Numbered from the stretch's first letter, positions 1 through 6,698 are shown. The stretch is DNA of 11,597 bases from Deinococcus sp. (GCF_018260555.1 NZ_JAGLBB010000070.1:1185-12781); one strand, 5' to 3'. The notes: a model not told the origin generated them from the sequence alone. Numbers and translations: made by a program.

Positions 1-86
1 AGATGGTCTGCTCCCCAGAATCTGGACAGTGTTGAATAGAGACCTCGACTCACTCCCAGCCTCCCCGCTGGAAAGAGAGGTCACCT

Positions 87-356
87 ATGAAAACCCGTCA
101 GTTCACCGAGGCCCAGATCATCCAGCTGCTCCAGGACGCTCAAAAGGGCGAGAAATCTGTCGAGGAGCTCTGTCGCGACTTCGGGTGCAGCCCCGCTTCC
201 TTCTACGCCTGGCGAAAGAAGTACGGTGATACGACCCCCGACGAAGCCAAACGGCTTCGCCACCTCGAGAAGGAAAATGCCCGACTCCTCCGCATCGTCG
301 GTCAACAGCGCCCCCTGCTCGAAGGGATGAAGGAGGTCCTCGCAAAAAAGCGCTGA
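87..356 (+). CDS. IS3-family transposase OrfA (HTH protein)
   Basis: An 89-residue protein of the size and layout typical for IS3 OrfA. Residues 5-45 form a helix-turn-helix of the HTH_21/transposase_8 type (FTEAQIIQLL, then SVEELCRDFG and ASFYAWRKKYG). Residues 50-80 form a leucine-zipper-like helix (AKRLRHLEKENARLLRIV) used for multimerisation. OrfA binds the inverted repeats and, fused to OrfB by a -1 ribosomal frameshift, makes the active transposase. The ATG at 87 follows an AGAGAGG Shine-Dalgarno at 73-79. The gene ends right after the slippery heptamer at 344-350. It appears intact, but has no functional OrfB partner in this copy. Confidence 0.93.
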   Translation: MKTRQFTEAQIIQLLQDAQKGEKSVEELCRDFGCSPASFYAWRKKYGDTTPDEAKRLRHLEKENARLLRIVGQQRPLLEGMKEVLAKKR

Positions 357-396
357 CCCTCGCTGAGAAGCGATCAGTTGTGCAACAACTGATCGC
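344..396 (+). other. Programmed -1 frameshift site of the IS3 element
   Basis: The heptamer A AAA AAG at 344-350 is exactly in the orfA phase required for -1 slippage (GC A, AAA, AAG, then CGC TGA). Slippage moves ribosomes into the orfB frame, which is open from there without a stop. A perfect 12-bp hairpin follows: GCGATCAGTTGT (370-381), loop GCA, ACAACTGATCGC (385-396). It would serve as the stimulatory structure. The spacer of 19 nt is longer than the 5-9 nt usual for such stimulators. The slippery site is canonical for IS3 elements; the role of the hairpin is inferred. Confidence 0.8.
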
Positions 397-1386
397 CGCC
401 CGCGTCCGAGCACAGCGGGCCTGCTTCCTGGCGGGGCTCCCCAAGTCGTCCTGGCACTACCGTCCCAAACCCCGTCAGGACAGCGCCCTGACGCAGCGGA
501 TCCGTGAACTGGCCCTCCTGCATCCAAGACGTGGATACCGTTTCATCCATGCACTGCTGGTGCAGGAAGGGCAACGGATCAACAGGAAACGCGTGCAGCG
601 CATCTGGCATCAGGAAGCACTCACCGTCACGACCAGGGTCGCCAGGAAAATCCGTACTGGCGCCACGATTCCGATGAAAGCAGAGGGGCCGAACCACGTC
701 TGGACGTACGATTTCGTCTTCGATCAGACCCTTGGCGGCGATGTGCTGAAGATTTTGACCGTCACGGACGAATGGACACGGCAGTCGCTGGTCTTATACG
801 GACTCCGATTGAATGGGCTGCAAAGCCCTTGCAATCCGAGCGAAGCGAGTGGGAGTAGGGCGGGTTCCGGAGGTGCAGCCGGCAATCCGGTGAAGTTCCG
901 GATTGTTGGCGAAACAAACGGAATCCGTATTACGTATGGCAGCGTCTTTCACGTCCGAAGACGTGAAAGACGCCCTGCAGTACATCATCCGCGCCCGTGG
1001 GGCACCTGGGTTCATTCGGAGTGACAACGGACCGGAGTTCATCGCCCGGGATCTGGGCATCTGGCTGCAGGGGCAGAACATCGGTACTCGCTTCATCGAA
1101 CCGGGGAAACCGTGGCAGAACGGGTTTGCCGAGAGCTTCCATTCACGACTCCGGGAGGAGTGCCTGAATCTGGAAGTGTTCTACTCGGTGCTGCATGCTC
1201 AGGTGGTTCTGGAGTCCTGGCGCACGTTTTACAACACTGGGCGGCCTCATTCGTCGTTGGGCTACCGGACGCCGGATGAGTGGGCCAGGGAGGCCGACCA
1301 CCAGGTGAAAAAGGGAAGGCGACAGTGTACGCAAGTCCTTGAATCGAGTCTCTACTCGAAAGTGTCCAAGCTTTGGGGTCAGGCCA
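350..1386 (+). pseudogene. IS3-family transposase OrfB (DDE integrase domain), interrupted
   Basis: The catalytic half of the transposase, normally translated as an OrfAB fusion. The HTH-like N-terminus (residues around RACFLAGLPKSSWHYRP) and RRGYRFIHALL block are followed by the rve integrase core: first Asp in WTYDFVFD (about 703-726), second Asp in RSDNGPEF (about 1018-1041) and the Glu in NGFAESFHSRLREECL (about 1120-1167). The first part is read in one frame up to codon TTA 794-796, and the rest in another from CGT 933. The shift is caused by a 133-bp insertion plus 3-bp duplication; deleting these 136 bp rejoins the family sequence with correct length (SLVL + RMAASFTSEDV). The frame also lacks a stop before the right inverted repeat and runs on to 1661, so the native C-terminal stop seems lost. 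Confidence 0.88.
797..929. mobile_element. MITE-like element copy 1, inserted in IS3 orfB
   Basis: A 133-bp non-coding element. Its terminal inverted repeats are TACGGACTCCGATT (left) and the complement of the right end, TACGGATTCCGTTT. It is flanked by TTA at 794-796 and 930-932, a 3-bp target duplication of the TNA type. It contains two hairpins: one with outer arms 807-811/832-836 and inner arms 815-819/824-828, and one with 8-bp arms 883-890/898-905, extendable with G-U pairs. A related copy lies at 5930-6061, about three-quarters identical by eye. It encodes no protein. TIRs with TNA duplication point to mobilisation by an IS5-type transposase (inference). Confidence 0.85.
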
Positions 1387-1584
1387 CCCCTGCTGTTCGA
1401 GGGAACGTTCAGGCCCGTGCGGTTCCCCCCGGCGAAGGAGAAGCTGGAACTCTTCGTCAAGTCGAGCCGGCCGGTGCTGTGGGAGCGGATGGTGCTGGAC
1501 CTGAAAGTGAACCGGATGTCGTTCACCCGGAAGGCCGCGTTCCCGGCCCGGTCAGAATCCCGCACCGTAGGCCGAAACGGTTGA
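1387..1584 (+). pseudogene. 3' remnant of an unrecognised gene truncated by the IS
   Basis: Directly after the right end of the IS, one frame stays open for 65 codons to the TGA at 1582-1584. It shows strong G/C preference at third codon positions, a real-gene signature here. The peptide is basic (FEGTFRPVRFPPAKEKLEL, then LWERMVLDLKVNRMSFTRK). I do not recognise the family. No start codon is available except an accidental TTG inside the IS end (1339), so this is best read as the C-terminal part of a gene whose 5' portion was lost when the IS arrived or rearranged. The stop codon lies within the left arm of a long perfect hairpin. Confidence 0.55.
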
Positions 1585-1605
1585 CCCGTCAACCGTTTCG
1601 GCCTA
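1568..1605. terminator. Perfect 18-bp inverted repeat, probable terminator hairpin
   Basis: The arms at 1568-1585 and 1588-1605 are exact reverse complements with a two-base CC centre (core GGCCGAAACGGTTGAC). The left arm holds the stop codon of the upstream gene remnant. No T-run follows on either strand, so intrinsic termination is not certain. Other possibilities are a bidirectional hairpin terminator of the Deinococcus kind without a U-tract, or a protein-binding palindrome upstream of the HTH gene at 1658. Confidence 0.6.
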
Positions 1606-1657
1606 TATTGATCTGGGCTGCTGTGGGGCAGTCCCCGTTTTCATCTAGCATGACCGC

Positions 1658-1888
1658 GTGACGGACGAGATCAGGCACCTCATACGCGAGCGCATCCGCC
1701 AGACCGGCCTCAGTCAGGCTGACATCGCCCGCCAGATGGGCCTCGCCCCACAGGAACTCAGCCGCGCCCTGCGGGAACGCGGCAAGATCCCTCCCATCTG
1801 GGAGACCATCCTCAACCACTTCCACCTTCAGCTCACGGTCGAGCCTCAACCGGTCCCACCCCACAGAACTGACCCGACCCCCGATTGA
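1658..1888 (+). CDS. Small XRE-type helix-turn-helix protein
   Basis: A 76-residue protein. Residues about 16-42 form a classical Cro/C1-type helix-turn-helix (TGLSQADIARQMGLAPQELS), followed by RERGKIPPIWETILNHF, which resembles the last helices of XRE domains. The C-terminal tail (VEPQPVPPHRTDPTPD) is proline-rich and disordered. The start is GTG at 1658; an upstream ATG at 1650 is out of frame and stops after three codons. There is no clear Shine-Dalgarno, but TAGCAT at 1646-1651 sits six bases before the GTG, so a leaderless transcript is possible (weak). It stands alone between an IS-damaged gene and the 3' end of the kinase gene. DNA-binding is well supported; its target is unknown. The 18-bp palindrome upstream would be a natural operator candidate. 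Confidence 0.75.
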   Translation: MTDEIRHLIRERIRQTGLSQADIARQMGLAPQELSRALRERGKIPPIWETILNHFHLQLTVEPQPVPPHRTDPTPD

Positions 1889-1996
1889 CCGGCGGGGCGA
1901 GCCGACCACCATCCGAGCCAGACGGGTCGGAGGACGACGGATTCGGGGAAGGGGTCGCGCTAGAGTTGGAACCTTTTTCCCGCTTAGGCCGTTTGG

Positions 1997-3382
1997 TCAG
2001 AGTGCCGTTGAATCCTCGGTGCTGTCCAGACGCAAGCGCGGGCCTGATCTGCCGCTCACTTCGGCGGCGCCATCTACTCCCGCCTCTGCCGGAAACGCGA
2101 CTGACACGGTGAACGTCCTACCCTGCCACTGGGGCTGCACCTGCGCGTGCCAGCGGCGGGCCAGTGCCTCAACGAGGGCCAGTCCCAGCCCACTCCCGCT
2201 GATCGCCTGTTGTCCCACCCCCCGTTCGAAGGGCAGTTGCAACTGCGGCCAGTCGTTCGGCCGCGGCCCACCCCCTTGGTTCTGCACCGAGACCGTCACA
2301 CCGGAAACGCACAGGTGCACGGGACCGGCGTCCCCGTACTTCAGTGCGTTGTCGAGCAGGTTGCTGATGACGCGCTCGACCCCGTCACGCTCGGCCATGA
2401 CCCAGCTTTCCTGCACGTCCAGGTGAATGGCGCGGTCATGAAGGTGCGCGGCGTCCTCGAAGGCCTCACTGACGCTCAGCGCGGCGCTCCCCAGGTCCAC
2501 CCGCGTCAACTGGATCGGGGTGTCCGTGCGGGCCAGGGCCAGCAGGCTCTCGGTCAGCGCCCCCAGGGCGTCCACGCGGCCCGCCATGCCTTCCAGTGCC
2601 CGCACGTACTCCGTCTCGCTCCGTGTCTTCTCGAGCGTCAACTCCAGGCGGCCCTTGAGTGCGGTGAGCGGCGTGCGCAGTTCATGCGCGGCAATCCGCG
2701 CAAACTGCTTCTCGCGTTCGATGGTTCCGGCCAGGCGGTCGAGCATACTGTTCACCGTGCCGGTCAACCGGGCCATCTCATCGTGTCCAGGCGCGGGCGT
2801 GACCCGCTCGGCGTAATCCCCACGCTCGGCGATGCTCTGAGCCGTGCGGGCGACCTCGTCGACCGGCTTCAGGGCCCGGTGCGCCAGCCAGTAGCCCGCC
2901 AAGCAGGCCAGGACGATCATCCCGGCGCTGCCGATCAGCAGGATGCGCGCCAGGGTCTCCAGGAATTCCCAGGTTGGGGCCACGGGCTGGGACACCCGCA
3001 GGTACAGCCCGCTGTTCACCTCCTGTGTGAGTGACCGTTCCCCCCGCGCGGTCCGGAATCCGGCGCGAACCGAGCCGGGTTCCTCCGCTATGGGACGCCC
3101 CACGCGGGAGACGACCGTCCCGTTGGCGCGCATGAGCAGGACCGTGACGTCCCCACCGGGTTTGAGTTCCGGCGTGAAGCGCACCGGGCCGCTGTCGGCT
3201 TCCAGGCTCCCCTGCGCGATGACAATCGTGTTGCGCAGCGACGCGTCCAGCGCATTCAGCACAGTACGCTCCGTGACGAGCCAGATCCCGGCGCAGCCCA
3301 GCAGCAGGATCACGCTGAACACCAGCGCGTATCCGAGGGTAAGCTTGACCCGCAGACTCAGGCGCTGCACCAGGCCCGTCAC
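1997..3382 (-). CDS. Membrane sensor histidine kinase (OmpR-type partner)
   Basis: A 461-residue inner-membrane kinase. TM1 is at about residues 16-38, an extracytoplasmic sensor of about 105 residues follows, and TM2 is at about 145-166. HAMP is at about 167-221, a HisKA domain carries the phospho-accepting His233 in AAHELRTPLT, and a HATPase_c domain has an N box (NLLDNALKYG, 341-350), an F-like box (PFERG) and a G2 box (GSGLGLALV, 396-404). The G1 box is degenerate: VQNQGGGP replaces the usual D-x-G-x-G, a variation found in some active kinases. The GTG start at 3382 overlaps the TGA of the response regulator by four bases (GTGA), so the two are translationally coupled. A longer reading frame continues upstream to 3505 but lies inside the regulator gene. 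The C-terminal 30 residues are a polar tail. The signal is unknown; the gene context suggests envelope or lipid-carrier stress. Confidence 0.94.
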   Translation of the reverse strand: MTGLVQRLSLRVKLTLGYALVFSVILLLGCAGIWLVTERTVLNALDASLRNTIVIAQGSLEADSGPVRFTPELKPGGDVTVLLMRANGTVVSRVGRPIAEEPGSVRAGFRTARGERSLTQEVNSGLYLRVSQPVAPTWEFLETLARILLIGSAGMIVLACLAGYWLAHRALKPVDEVARTAQSIAERGDYAERVTPAPGHDEMARLTGTVNSMLDRLAGTIEREKQFARIAAHELRTPLTALKGRLELTLEKTRSETEYVRALEGMAGRVDALGALTESLLALARTDTPIQLTRVDLGSAALSVSEAFEDAAHLHDRAIHLDVQESWVMAERDGVERVISNLLDNALKYGDAGPVHLCVSGVTVSVQNQGGGPRPNDWPQLQLPFERGVGQQAISGSGLGLALVEALARRWHAQVQPQWQGRTFTVSVAFPAEAGVDGAAEVSGRSGPRLRLDSTEDSTAL

Positions 3383-4047
3383 GCGCGGCCCAGGCGGTAC
3401 CCGGTGCCGCGCAGCGTCTCGATCAGGCGGTCCTCGGTCTTGCGGCGGACGGTACTCACATACACGTCGATGACTTTCGGCTCTACGCCCGCGTCCCCGC
3501 TCCACAGGCGCTCGATGATCTCATCCCGCGTGAAGGCCCGCCCTGGGTGCAGGGCCAGCAGTTCCAGCAGCGCGAATTCCCGCCGGGTCAGGTCCACCCG
3601 GACGCCCGCGCGGCGCAGTTCCCGCCCGCCCAGATCCATCACCCAGCCGTGCGGGAGGGTCAGGGCATTCTGCGCGTTCCCGCCAGCCCGGCGCAGCAAC
3701 GCCCGGATGCGGGCCCGCAGTTCCCTGAACGCGAACGGCTTGATGAGGTAATCGTCCCCGCCGGCCTCCAGACCCTCGACGCGGTCCTCGACCGTGCCGC
3801 GCGCCGTGAGGTACATCATGGGCGCGGTGATCCCTTCGGCGCGGAGCTGCTGGCCGAGGTGGTACCCGGCGTCGATCCCTTCCGGCAGCATGACGTCGAG
3901 GAGCAACAGACTGTACGGAAAGAGCCGGGCCAGTTCCGCGCCTTCTGCGGCGCTGCGGGCGAGGTCGCAGTCGTAGCTGTCCTCGGTCAGGCCGTCACGG
4001 AGCAGTTCGGCGATGTGGGGATCATCTTCAACGATCAGAACGCGCAT
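3379..4047 (-). CDS. OmpR/PhoB-family response regulator
   Basis: A 222-residue two-domain regulator. The receiver domain (1-118) has the acidic pair D8/D9, phospho-accepting Asp51 (LLLLDVMLPEG), Thr81 (YLTARG) and Lys103 (LIKPFAFREL). The winged-helix Trans_reg_C domain (about 130-222) has VDLTRREFALLELL, TRDEIIERLW, the recognition-helix region VIDVYVSTVRRK and the C-terminal hairpin TLRGTGYRL. The ATG at 4047 lies inside the last codons of the upstream PAP2 gene (20-bp overlap), and the stop overlaps the kinase GTG. It belongs to the operon driven by the promoter at 5361-5392. OmpR/PhoB proteins bind direct repeats with an 11-bp period as head-to-tail dimers. Six such repeats precede the six transcription units around it, so it is the best candidate for their activator, with positive autoregulation. 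That assignment is inference. Confidence 0.95.
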   Translation of the reverse strand: MRVLIVEDDPHIAELLRDGLTEDSYDCDLARSAAEGAELARLFPYSLLLLDVMLPEGIDAGYHLGQQLRAEGITAPMMYLTARGTVEDRVEGLEAGGDDYLIKPFAFRELRARIRALLRRAGGNAQNALTLPHGWVMDLGGRELRRAGVRVDLTRREFALLELLALHPGRAFTRDEIIERLWSGDAGVEPKVIDVYVSTVRRKTEDRLIETLRGTGYRLGRA

Positions 4048-4697
4048 GGGGTCTCCCGAACGGTGGATAGAGCAGGGTCACGACACTGTCGCTCAGCACA
4101 CCCACCAGCATGCCAGCGAGGACGTCGGTCGGATAGTGCACGCCCAGCACCACCCTGGACCCTGCCATGAGGGCCGCGTACAGCAGGCCCGCGGTCAGCG
4201 CCGCCCAGCGGTGCGGCGTCCGCCAGGCCAACAGGGATCAGGGCGAGGGCCGACGCGGCTGTGGCGTGCCCACTCGGGAACGACCACCCGGAGACGTGGA
4301 TATCCGTGGGCCACAGGTGTGGACGTGGCCGGCCGTAGAGCAGTTTGAGTCCCCACTGGAGGGCGGTCGCCGTCCAGAACGCGGCCGCCATCAACAGTGC
4401 TGGTCGACGCCGACCGGTGAGCCACCACAGGGCGGGCAACAGGATCAGGGGGGGGAGGTGACCCACGGGCCGCCCAGGATGTTCAGTGCCCGGCTGAGGC
4501 TCTCCAGCAGAGGCGCCGTGTGGGCGTGCAGCCACATCAGGCCGCCAGTGTCCTGCCCGGACACGGCCGCCGTCCGGCATGCCCACGCCCAGGCCAGCCA
4601 CGCCCGCAGCAGGCGCGGCGATGCCCGCAGTCCACCACCAGGTCCTGGAGGCGGCGGGCGGCAGGGCCGACGTGTGGGTGTTGGGGACGTTGGCCAT
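4028..4697 (-). pseudogene. PAP2-family phosphatase B, frame broken three times
   Basis: A second PAP2 lipid phosphatase, related to its upstream neighbour. All catalytic motifs survive but lie in different frames: KLLYGRPRP (K-x6-RP), SFPSGH, and SRVVLGVHYPTD with the active-site His. The ATG at 4697 shares its A with the TGA of PAP2 gene A (TGATG), a coupled start. Reading must change frame three times: somewhere before the GGLMWLHAHT segment (about 4550-4650), at a run of eight C on the coding strand (4448-4455), and near 4225 before LAWRTPHRW. At the C run, one added C restores the frame. The other two sites need a base removed or two added. Either the gene is decaying or some breaks are sequencing errors. 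The last codons overlap the response-regulator start. An intact version would dephosphorylate undecaprenyl or phosphatidyl pyrophosphate or phosphate at the outer membrane face of the cytoplasmic membrane. Confidence 0.8.
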
Positions 4698-5353
4698 CAG
4701 GCATCGCCAGGCGTCGGGTGTGGCTTCAGGGAGGGGCTCAGCAGCTGGTACGCCCCCAGCACCAGGCTCAGGCCGGTCAGCCAACCGGCCAGCACATCGG
4801 TGGGGTAGTGCACGCCGAGCACCAGGCGGCCGTAGCCCATGAGCAGGGCGTACAGACCGCCCAGGATCAGCACGGGCCAGCGCCAGGGGGTCTGCCACAG
4901 CAGCAGCACCAGGCACGTGGCGAGCGCGGCGGCGGTCGTCGAGTGGCCACTCGGGAAGGACGCGCCGTTCTCGGTGATCAGCCGGGGCCACAGTTCCGGC
5001 CGGGCGCGGTGGAAGACCACTTTCATCACCAGCGCGACACCGACGGCACTGCCCAGACCGGTCGCCGCGAAGATCGCCTGCGGGTGGCGCCGGGTCAACC
5101 ACAGGCCCAGCACGATCAGGACGAACACGCCGCCCATGACGACCGGTCCACCGAGGGTGTTCAGGACGACGCTGGTCTGCGTCAGCGCCGGACTGGTGTG
5201 GGCGTGAATCCAGGTGAGCATCGGCGTTTCGAAGGTGAATCGCTGCTGTTCGAGGACATCTTCGGCAAGGAACCCGACGACCAGGAGGGGCAGCAGGACA
5301 CCCAGGAGCAGACGCAGGAGGGCGCGCAGGGAAAGATTTGGCGGGAGCGTCAT
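4697..5353 (-). CDS. PAP2-family lipid phosphatase A
   Basis: A 218-residue membrane phosphatase of the PgpB/BcrC superfamily with five to six predicted helices. Motif 1 is K111-x6-R118-P119 (KVVFHRARP), motif 2 is F133-PSGH-S with H137, and motif 3 is R176-x5-H182-x3-D186 (GRLVLGVHYPTD). The usual Ser before R176 is Gly, a common variation. H182 would be the nucleophile. Such enzymes hydrolyse undecaprenyl pyrophosphate, phosphatidylglycerol phosphate or phosphatidic acid; sequence alone does not say which. The ATG at 5353 was chosen because it lies 7 bp after the -10 of a shared-type promoter and gives a normal N-terminus. A longer open frame to 5446 would run through the promoter. It is the first gene of the operon with PAP2 B, the response regulator and the kinase. 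Confidence 0.9.
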   Translation of the reverse strand: MTLPPNLSLRALLRLLLGVLLPLLVVGFLAEDVLEQQRFTFETPMLTWIHAHTSPALTQTSVVLNTLGGPVVMGGVFVLIVLGLWLTRRHPQAIFAATGLGSAVGVALVMKVVFHRARPELWPRLITENGASFPSGHSTTAAALATCLVLLLWQTPWRWPVLILGGLYALLMGYGRLVLGVHYPTDVLAGWLTGLSLVLGAYQLLSPSLKPHPTPGDA

Positions 5354-5360
5354 GCCCGTT

Positions 5361-5392
5361 ACCCTGCGCCGCGAAGGTAAAACTCCGGTATA
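5361..5392 (-). promoter_or_regulatory. Shared-box promoter 1, of the PAP2-PAP2-regulator-kinase operon
   Basis: Read on the minus strand: TATACC (5392-5387), five bases, TTTACC (5381-5376), then nine bases starting TTCG, then CAGGGT (5366-5361) at the -10 position. The ATG follows after seven bases, so the transcript would be leaderless, although AGGG within the -10 could also act as a weak ribosome site. It has the same layout as five other promoters in the window, with the weakest -10 but perfect box halves. Confidence 0.72.
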
Positions 5393-5456
5393 CCGTGTGC
5401 GCGAGCCGGGACAGGAGGACCCGTGAGGCCGCCCTTCAGGGTTCATGCGCGCCGGA

Positions 5457-5488
5457 TATACTGGGAATTAACCTTCAGGCCGCACGCT
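5457..5488 (+). promoter_or_regulatory. Shared-box promoter 2, of the small membrane protein gene
   Basis: TATACT (5457-5462), five bases, TTAACC (5468-5473), nine bases starting TTCA, then CACGCT (5483-5488) as a weak -10. The ATG at 5495 follows after six bases, so the mRNA would be leaderless; no Shine-Dalgarno is present. It diverges from promoter 1, leaving 64 bp between the two boxes. Confidence 0.68.
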
Positions 5489-5494
5489 GCGCTC

Positions 5495-5929
5495 ATGACG
5501 AACCGACCCCCAGTGGCCAGCTGCTTCACGTCCCTTCACCTGCTCGGGGCGGCCCTGCTCGGCGTGATCGCCTGGGTGCACTTCAAGGACATTCCCGACA
5601 AGCTGAAGGAAACCGACTACCTGGGGTGGGCGTACATCCTGCTCGTCGCCGGGTGCGCCGCAGCGGGCGCGTGGCTGCTCTCCAGTCACCCGAGGCGCGG
5701 GTACGTGCTGGGCAGCGTCATCTCACTGGGCGCCACCATCGGGTACGTCCTGACCCGCACCACCGGCCTGCCCCACGCCACGGACGACATCGGCAACTGG
5801 GTTGAACTGAGCGGGATTGTCGCACTGGTCGCCGAGGGGGCGTTCCTGATCCTGAGTGCCGTCGCCCTGCGACCGGCCCGGACCCCGGAGACGGTCCAGG
5901 TCAGTCCGCCGTTCCCGAACGACCACTGA
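5495..5929 (+). CDS. Small four-helix membrane protein, function unknown
   Basis: A 144-residue protein with four hydrophobic segments (about 12-28, 43-63, 70-88 and 104-124) and a short hydrophilic C-terminal tail. The loop between helices 3 and 4 carries TRTTGLPHATDDIGNW followed by E and an EG at the start of helix 4. I associate this pattern with uncharacterised membrane proteins of high-GC bacteria, but I cannot name a family. The start at ATG 5495 fits the six-base distance to the -10. An upstream in-frame start at 5423 would cover the promoter. It diverges from the PAP2/two-component operon and shares its promoter type, so it probably belongs to the same regulon. The stop codon directly abuts the MITE copy 2. 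Confidence 0.8.
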   Translation: MTNRPPVASCFTSLHLLGAALLGVIAWVHFKDIPDKLKETDYLGWAYILLVAGCAAAGAWLLSSHPRRGYVLGSVISLGATIGYVLTRTTGLPHATDDIGNWVELSGIVALVAEGAFLILSAVALRPARTPETVQVSPPFPNDH

Positions 5930-6061
5930 CACGGACTCCGATTGAATGGCTTATAAAACCATTCAATCCGAGCGAGGCGAGTAGGAGCAAAACGGGTTCC
6001 GGACGTGAAGCTGGCAACCCGCCGCCCTTCCGGGTTGTCAACGAAATAAACGGAATCCGTA
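5930..6061. mobile_element. MITE-like element copy 2
   Basis: A 132-bp relative of the element at 797-929. The left end is CACGGACTCCGATT and the right end the complement of TACGGATTCCGTTT. Hairpin 1 is a perfect 10-bp stem (GATTGAATGG 5940-5949 with CCATTCAATC 5959-5968). Hairpin 2 has arms CAACCCG 6015-6021 and CGGGTTG 6031-6037. It starts exactly after the TGA stop of the upstream gene. The flanks are TGA on the left and TCA on the right, both TNA but not identical, so a clean duplication is not shown. It fills the gap between two convergent genes and could serve both as a transcription terminator (inference). Confidence 0.82.
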
Positions 6062-6092
6062 TCAGACCCACAGCCACGATCACCCAGTCACT

Positions 6093-6698
6093 TCAGACCG
6101 TGTCACGTCCTTCACGCTGCCGGGCTTTGCGGAGTTCCAGCGCGATGGGAATGAAACTCAGGATGATGACGGCACCGATCACCAGCAGGATGTACCGGTC
6201 GAGTTGCGGAATGAGATGGCCCAGCAGGTAGCCCAGCAGGGGCACACTGAAGGCCCACAGCAGCCCGCCCACAACGTTGTATCTCAGGAATTGCGGGTAG
6301 CTCATCCCGCCGATCCCGGCCATGGTGGGCGCGATGGTGCGCACCACGGGGACGAAACGCGCGAGAATCACGGCTTTGCCCCCGTACTGGTCGAAGAAGG
6401 CGTGCGTCCGGGTCACGTACTCCGGTTTGAGGAACCGGCTGTTCTGGCGCGTGAAGACCTCCGGACCAAACCTCCTCCCGATGAGGTACCCGGCGCTGTC
6501 CCCGATGATGGCCGCGGCGGCGACGGTCGCCATGAGGAGCGCCAGGTTCAGCTGGCCGGACCTGGCGAGGAGGCCCGCCGTGATCAGCAGACTGTCCCCC
6601 GGCAGGAAGAACCCGGCGAGCAGACCTGATTCTGCAAACACGATTCCGGCGATGCCGATATACGACACGGACTGGATCAACTGCGGAAGATCGAACAT
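6093..6698 (-). CDS. DedA-family membrane protein, possible undecaprenyl-phosphate flippase
   Basis: A 201-residue SNARE-associated/DedA protein of normal length. Family marks: E23 in VFAESGLLAGFFLPGD (the FLPGD motif at 31-35), the glycine-rich IIGDSAGYLIGRRFG segment (64-78), and the signature ARFVPVVRTIAPTMAG (113-128) with R114, P117 and R120. Five to six membrane or re-entrant segments are predicted. Several DedA proteins (for example UptA of Bacillus) return undecaprenyl phosphate from the outer to the inner face of the membrane; others affect membrane potential or polymyxin resistance. Start: ATG 6698 lies six bases downstream of a shared-type -10. A longer frame to 6884 would include the promoter and is rejected. 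The gene diverges from uppP, whose product makes the presumed substrate, supporting a lipid-carrier role. Confidence 0.9.
   Translation of the reverse strand: MFDLPQLIQSVSYIGIAGIVFAESGLLAGFFLPGDSLLITAGLLARSGQLNLALLMATVAAAAIIGDSAGYLIGRRFGPEVFTRQNSRFLKPEYVTRTHAFFDQYGGKAVILARFVPVVRTIAPTMAGIGGMSYPQFLRYNVVGGLLWAFSVPLLGYLLGHLIPQLDRYILLVIGAVIILSFIPIALELRKARQREGRDTV

Larger units (their letters stand above)
4..1386 (+). mobile_element. IS3-family (IS407-like) insertion sequence, inactivated
   Basis: The ends are imperfect inverted repeats that start TG and end CA. The left end TGGTCTGCTCCCCAGAATC matches the complement of the right end TGGCCTGACCCCAAAGC, and similarity continues to about 48 bp (both share GTTGAATAGAGA/TTCGAGTAGAGA-like blocks and then CTCGA-TCA). 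Inside are orfA and orfB in the usual -1 frameshift arrangement. The element is dead because orfB is split by a 133-bp MITE-like insertion at 797-929. The flanks do not show a target duplication: only three bases (AGA) are visible on the left, against CCC on the right. This suggests a rearrangement next to the element. The subgroup call rests on the orfA and orfB sequence style. Confidence 0.88.

Noticed and set aside
2147..3034. Long open frame opposite the kinase gene, and similar long frames at 3547-4170 and 4520-5380
   Set aside because: These are antisense shadows typical of high-GC DNA: rich in Q, R, G and P, no domains, and opposite well-recognised genes.
1997..3505. Longer kinase frame starting at 3505
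   Set aside because: The extra 41 residues lie inside the response-regulator gene and are arginine- and proline-rich shadow sequence. The GTG at 3382 overlapping the regulator stop is the natural start.
797..6061. Two related repeats considered as part of a CRISPR array or REP array
   Set aside because: There are only two copies, more than 5 kb apart, with terminal inverted repeats and one clear target duplication. This fits a small transposable element, not an array.
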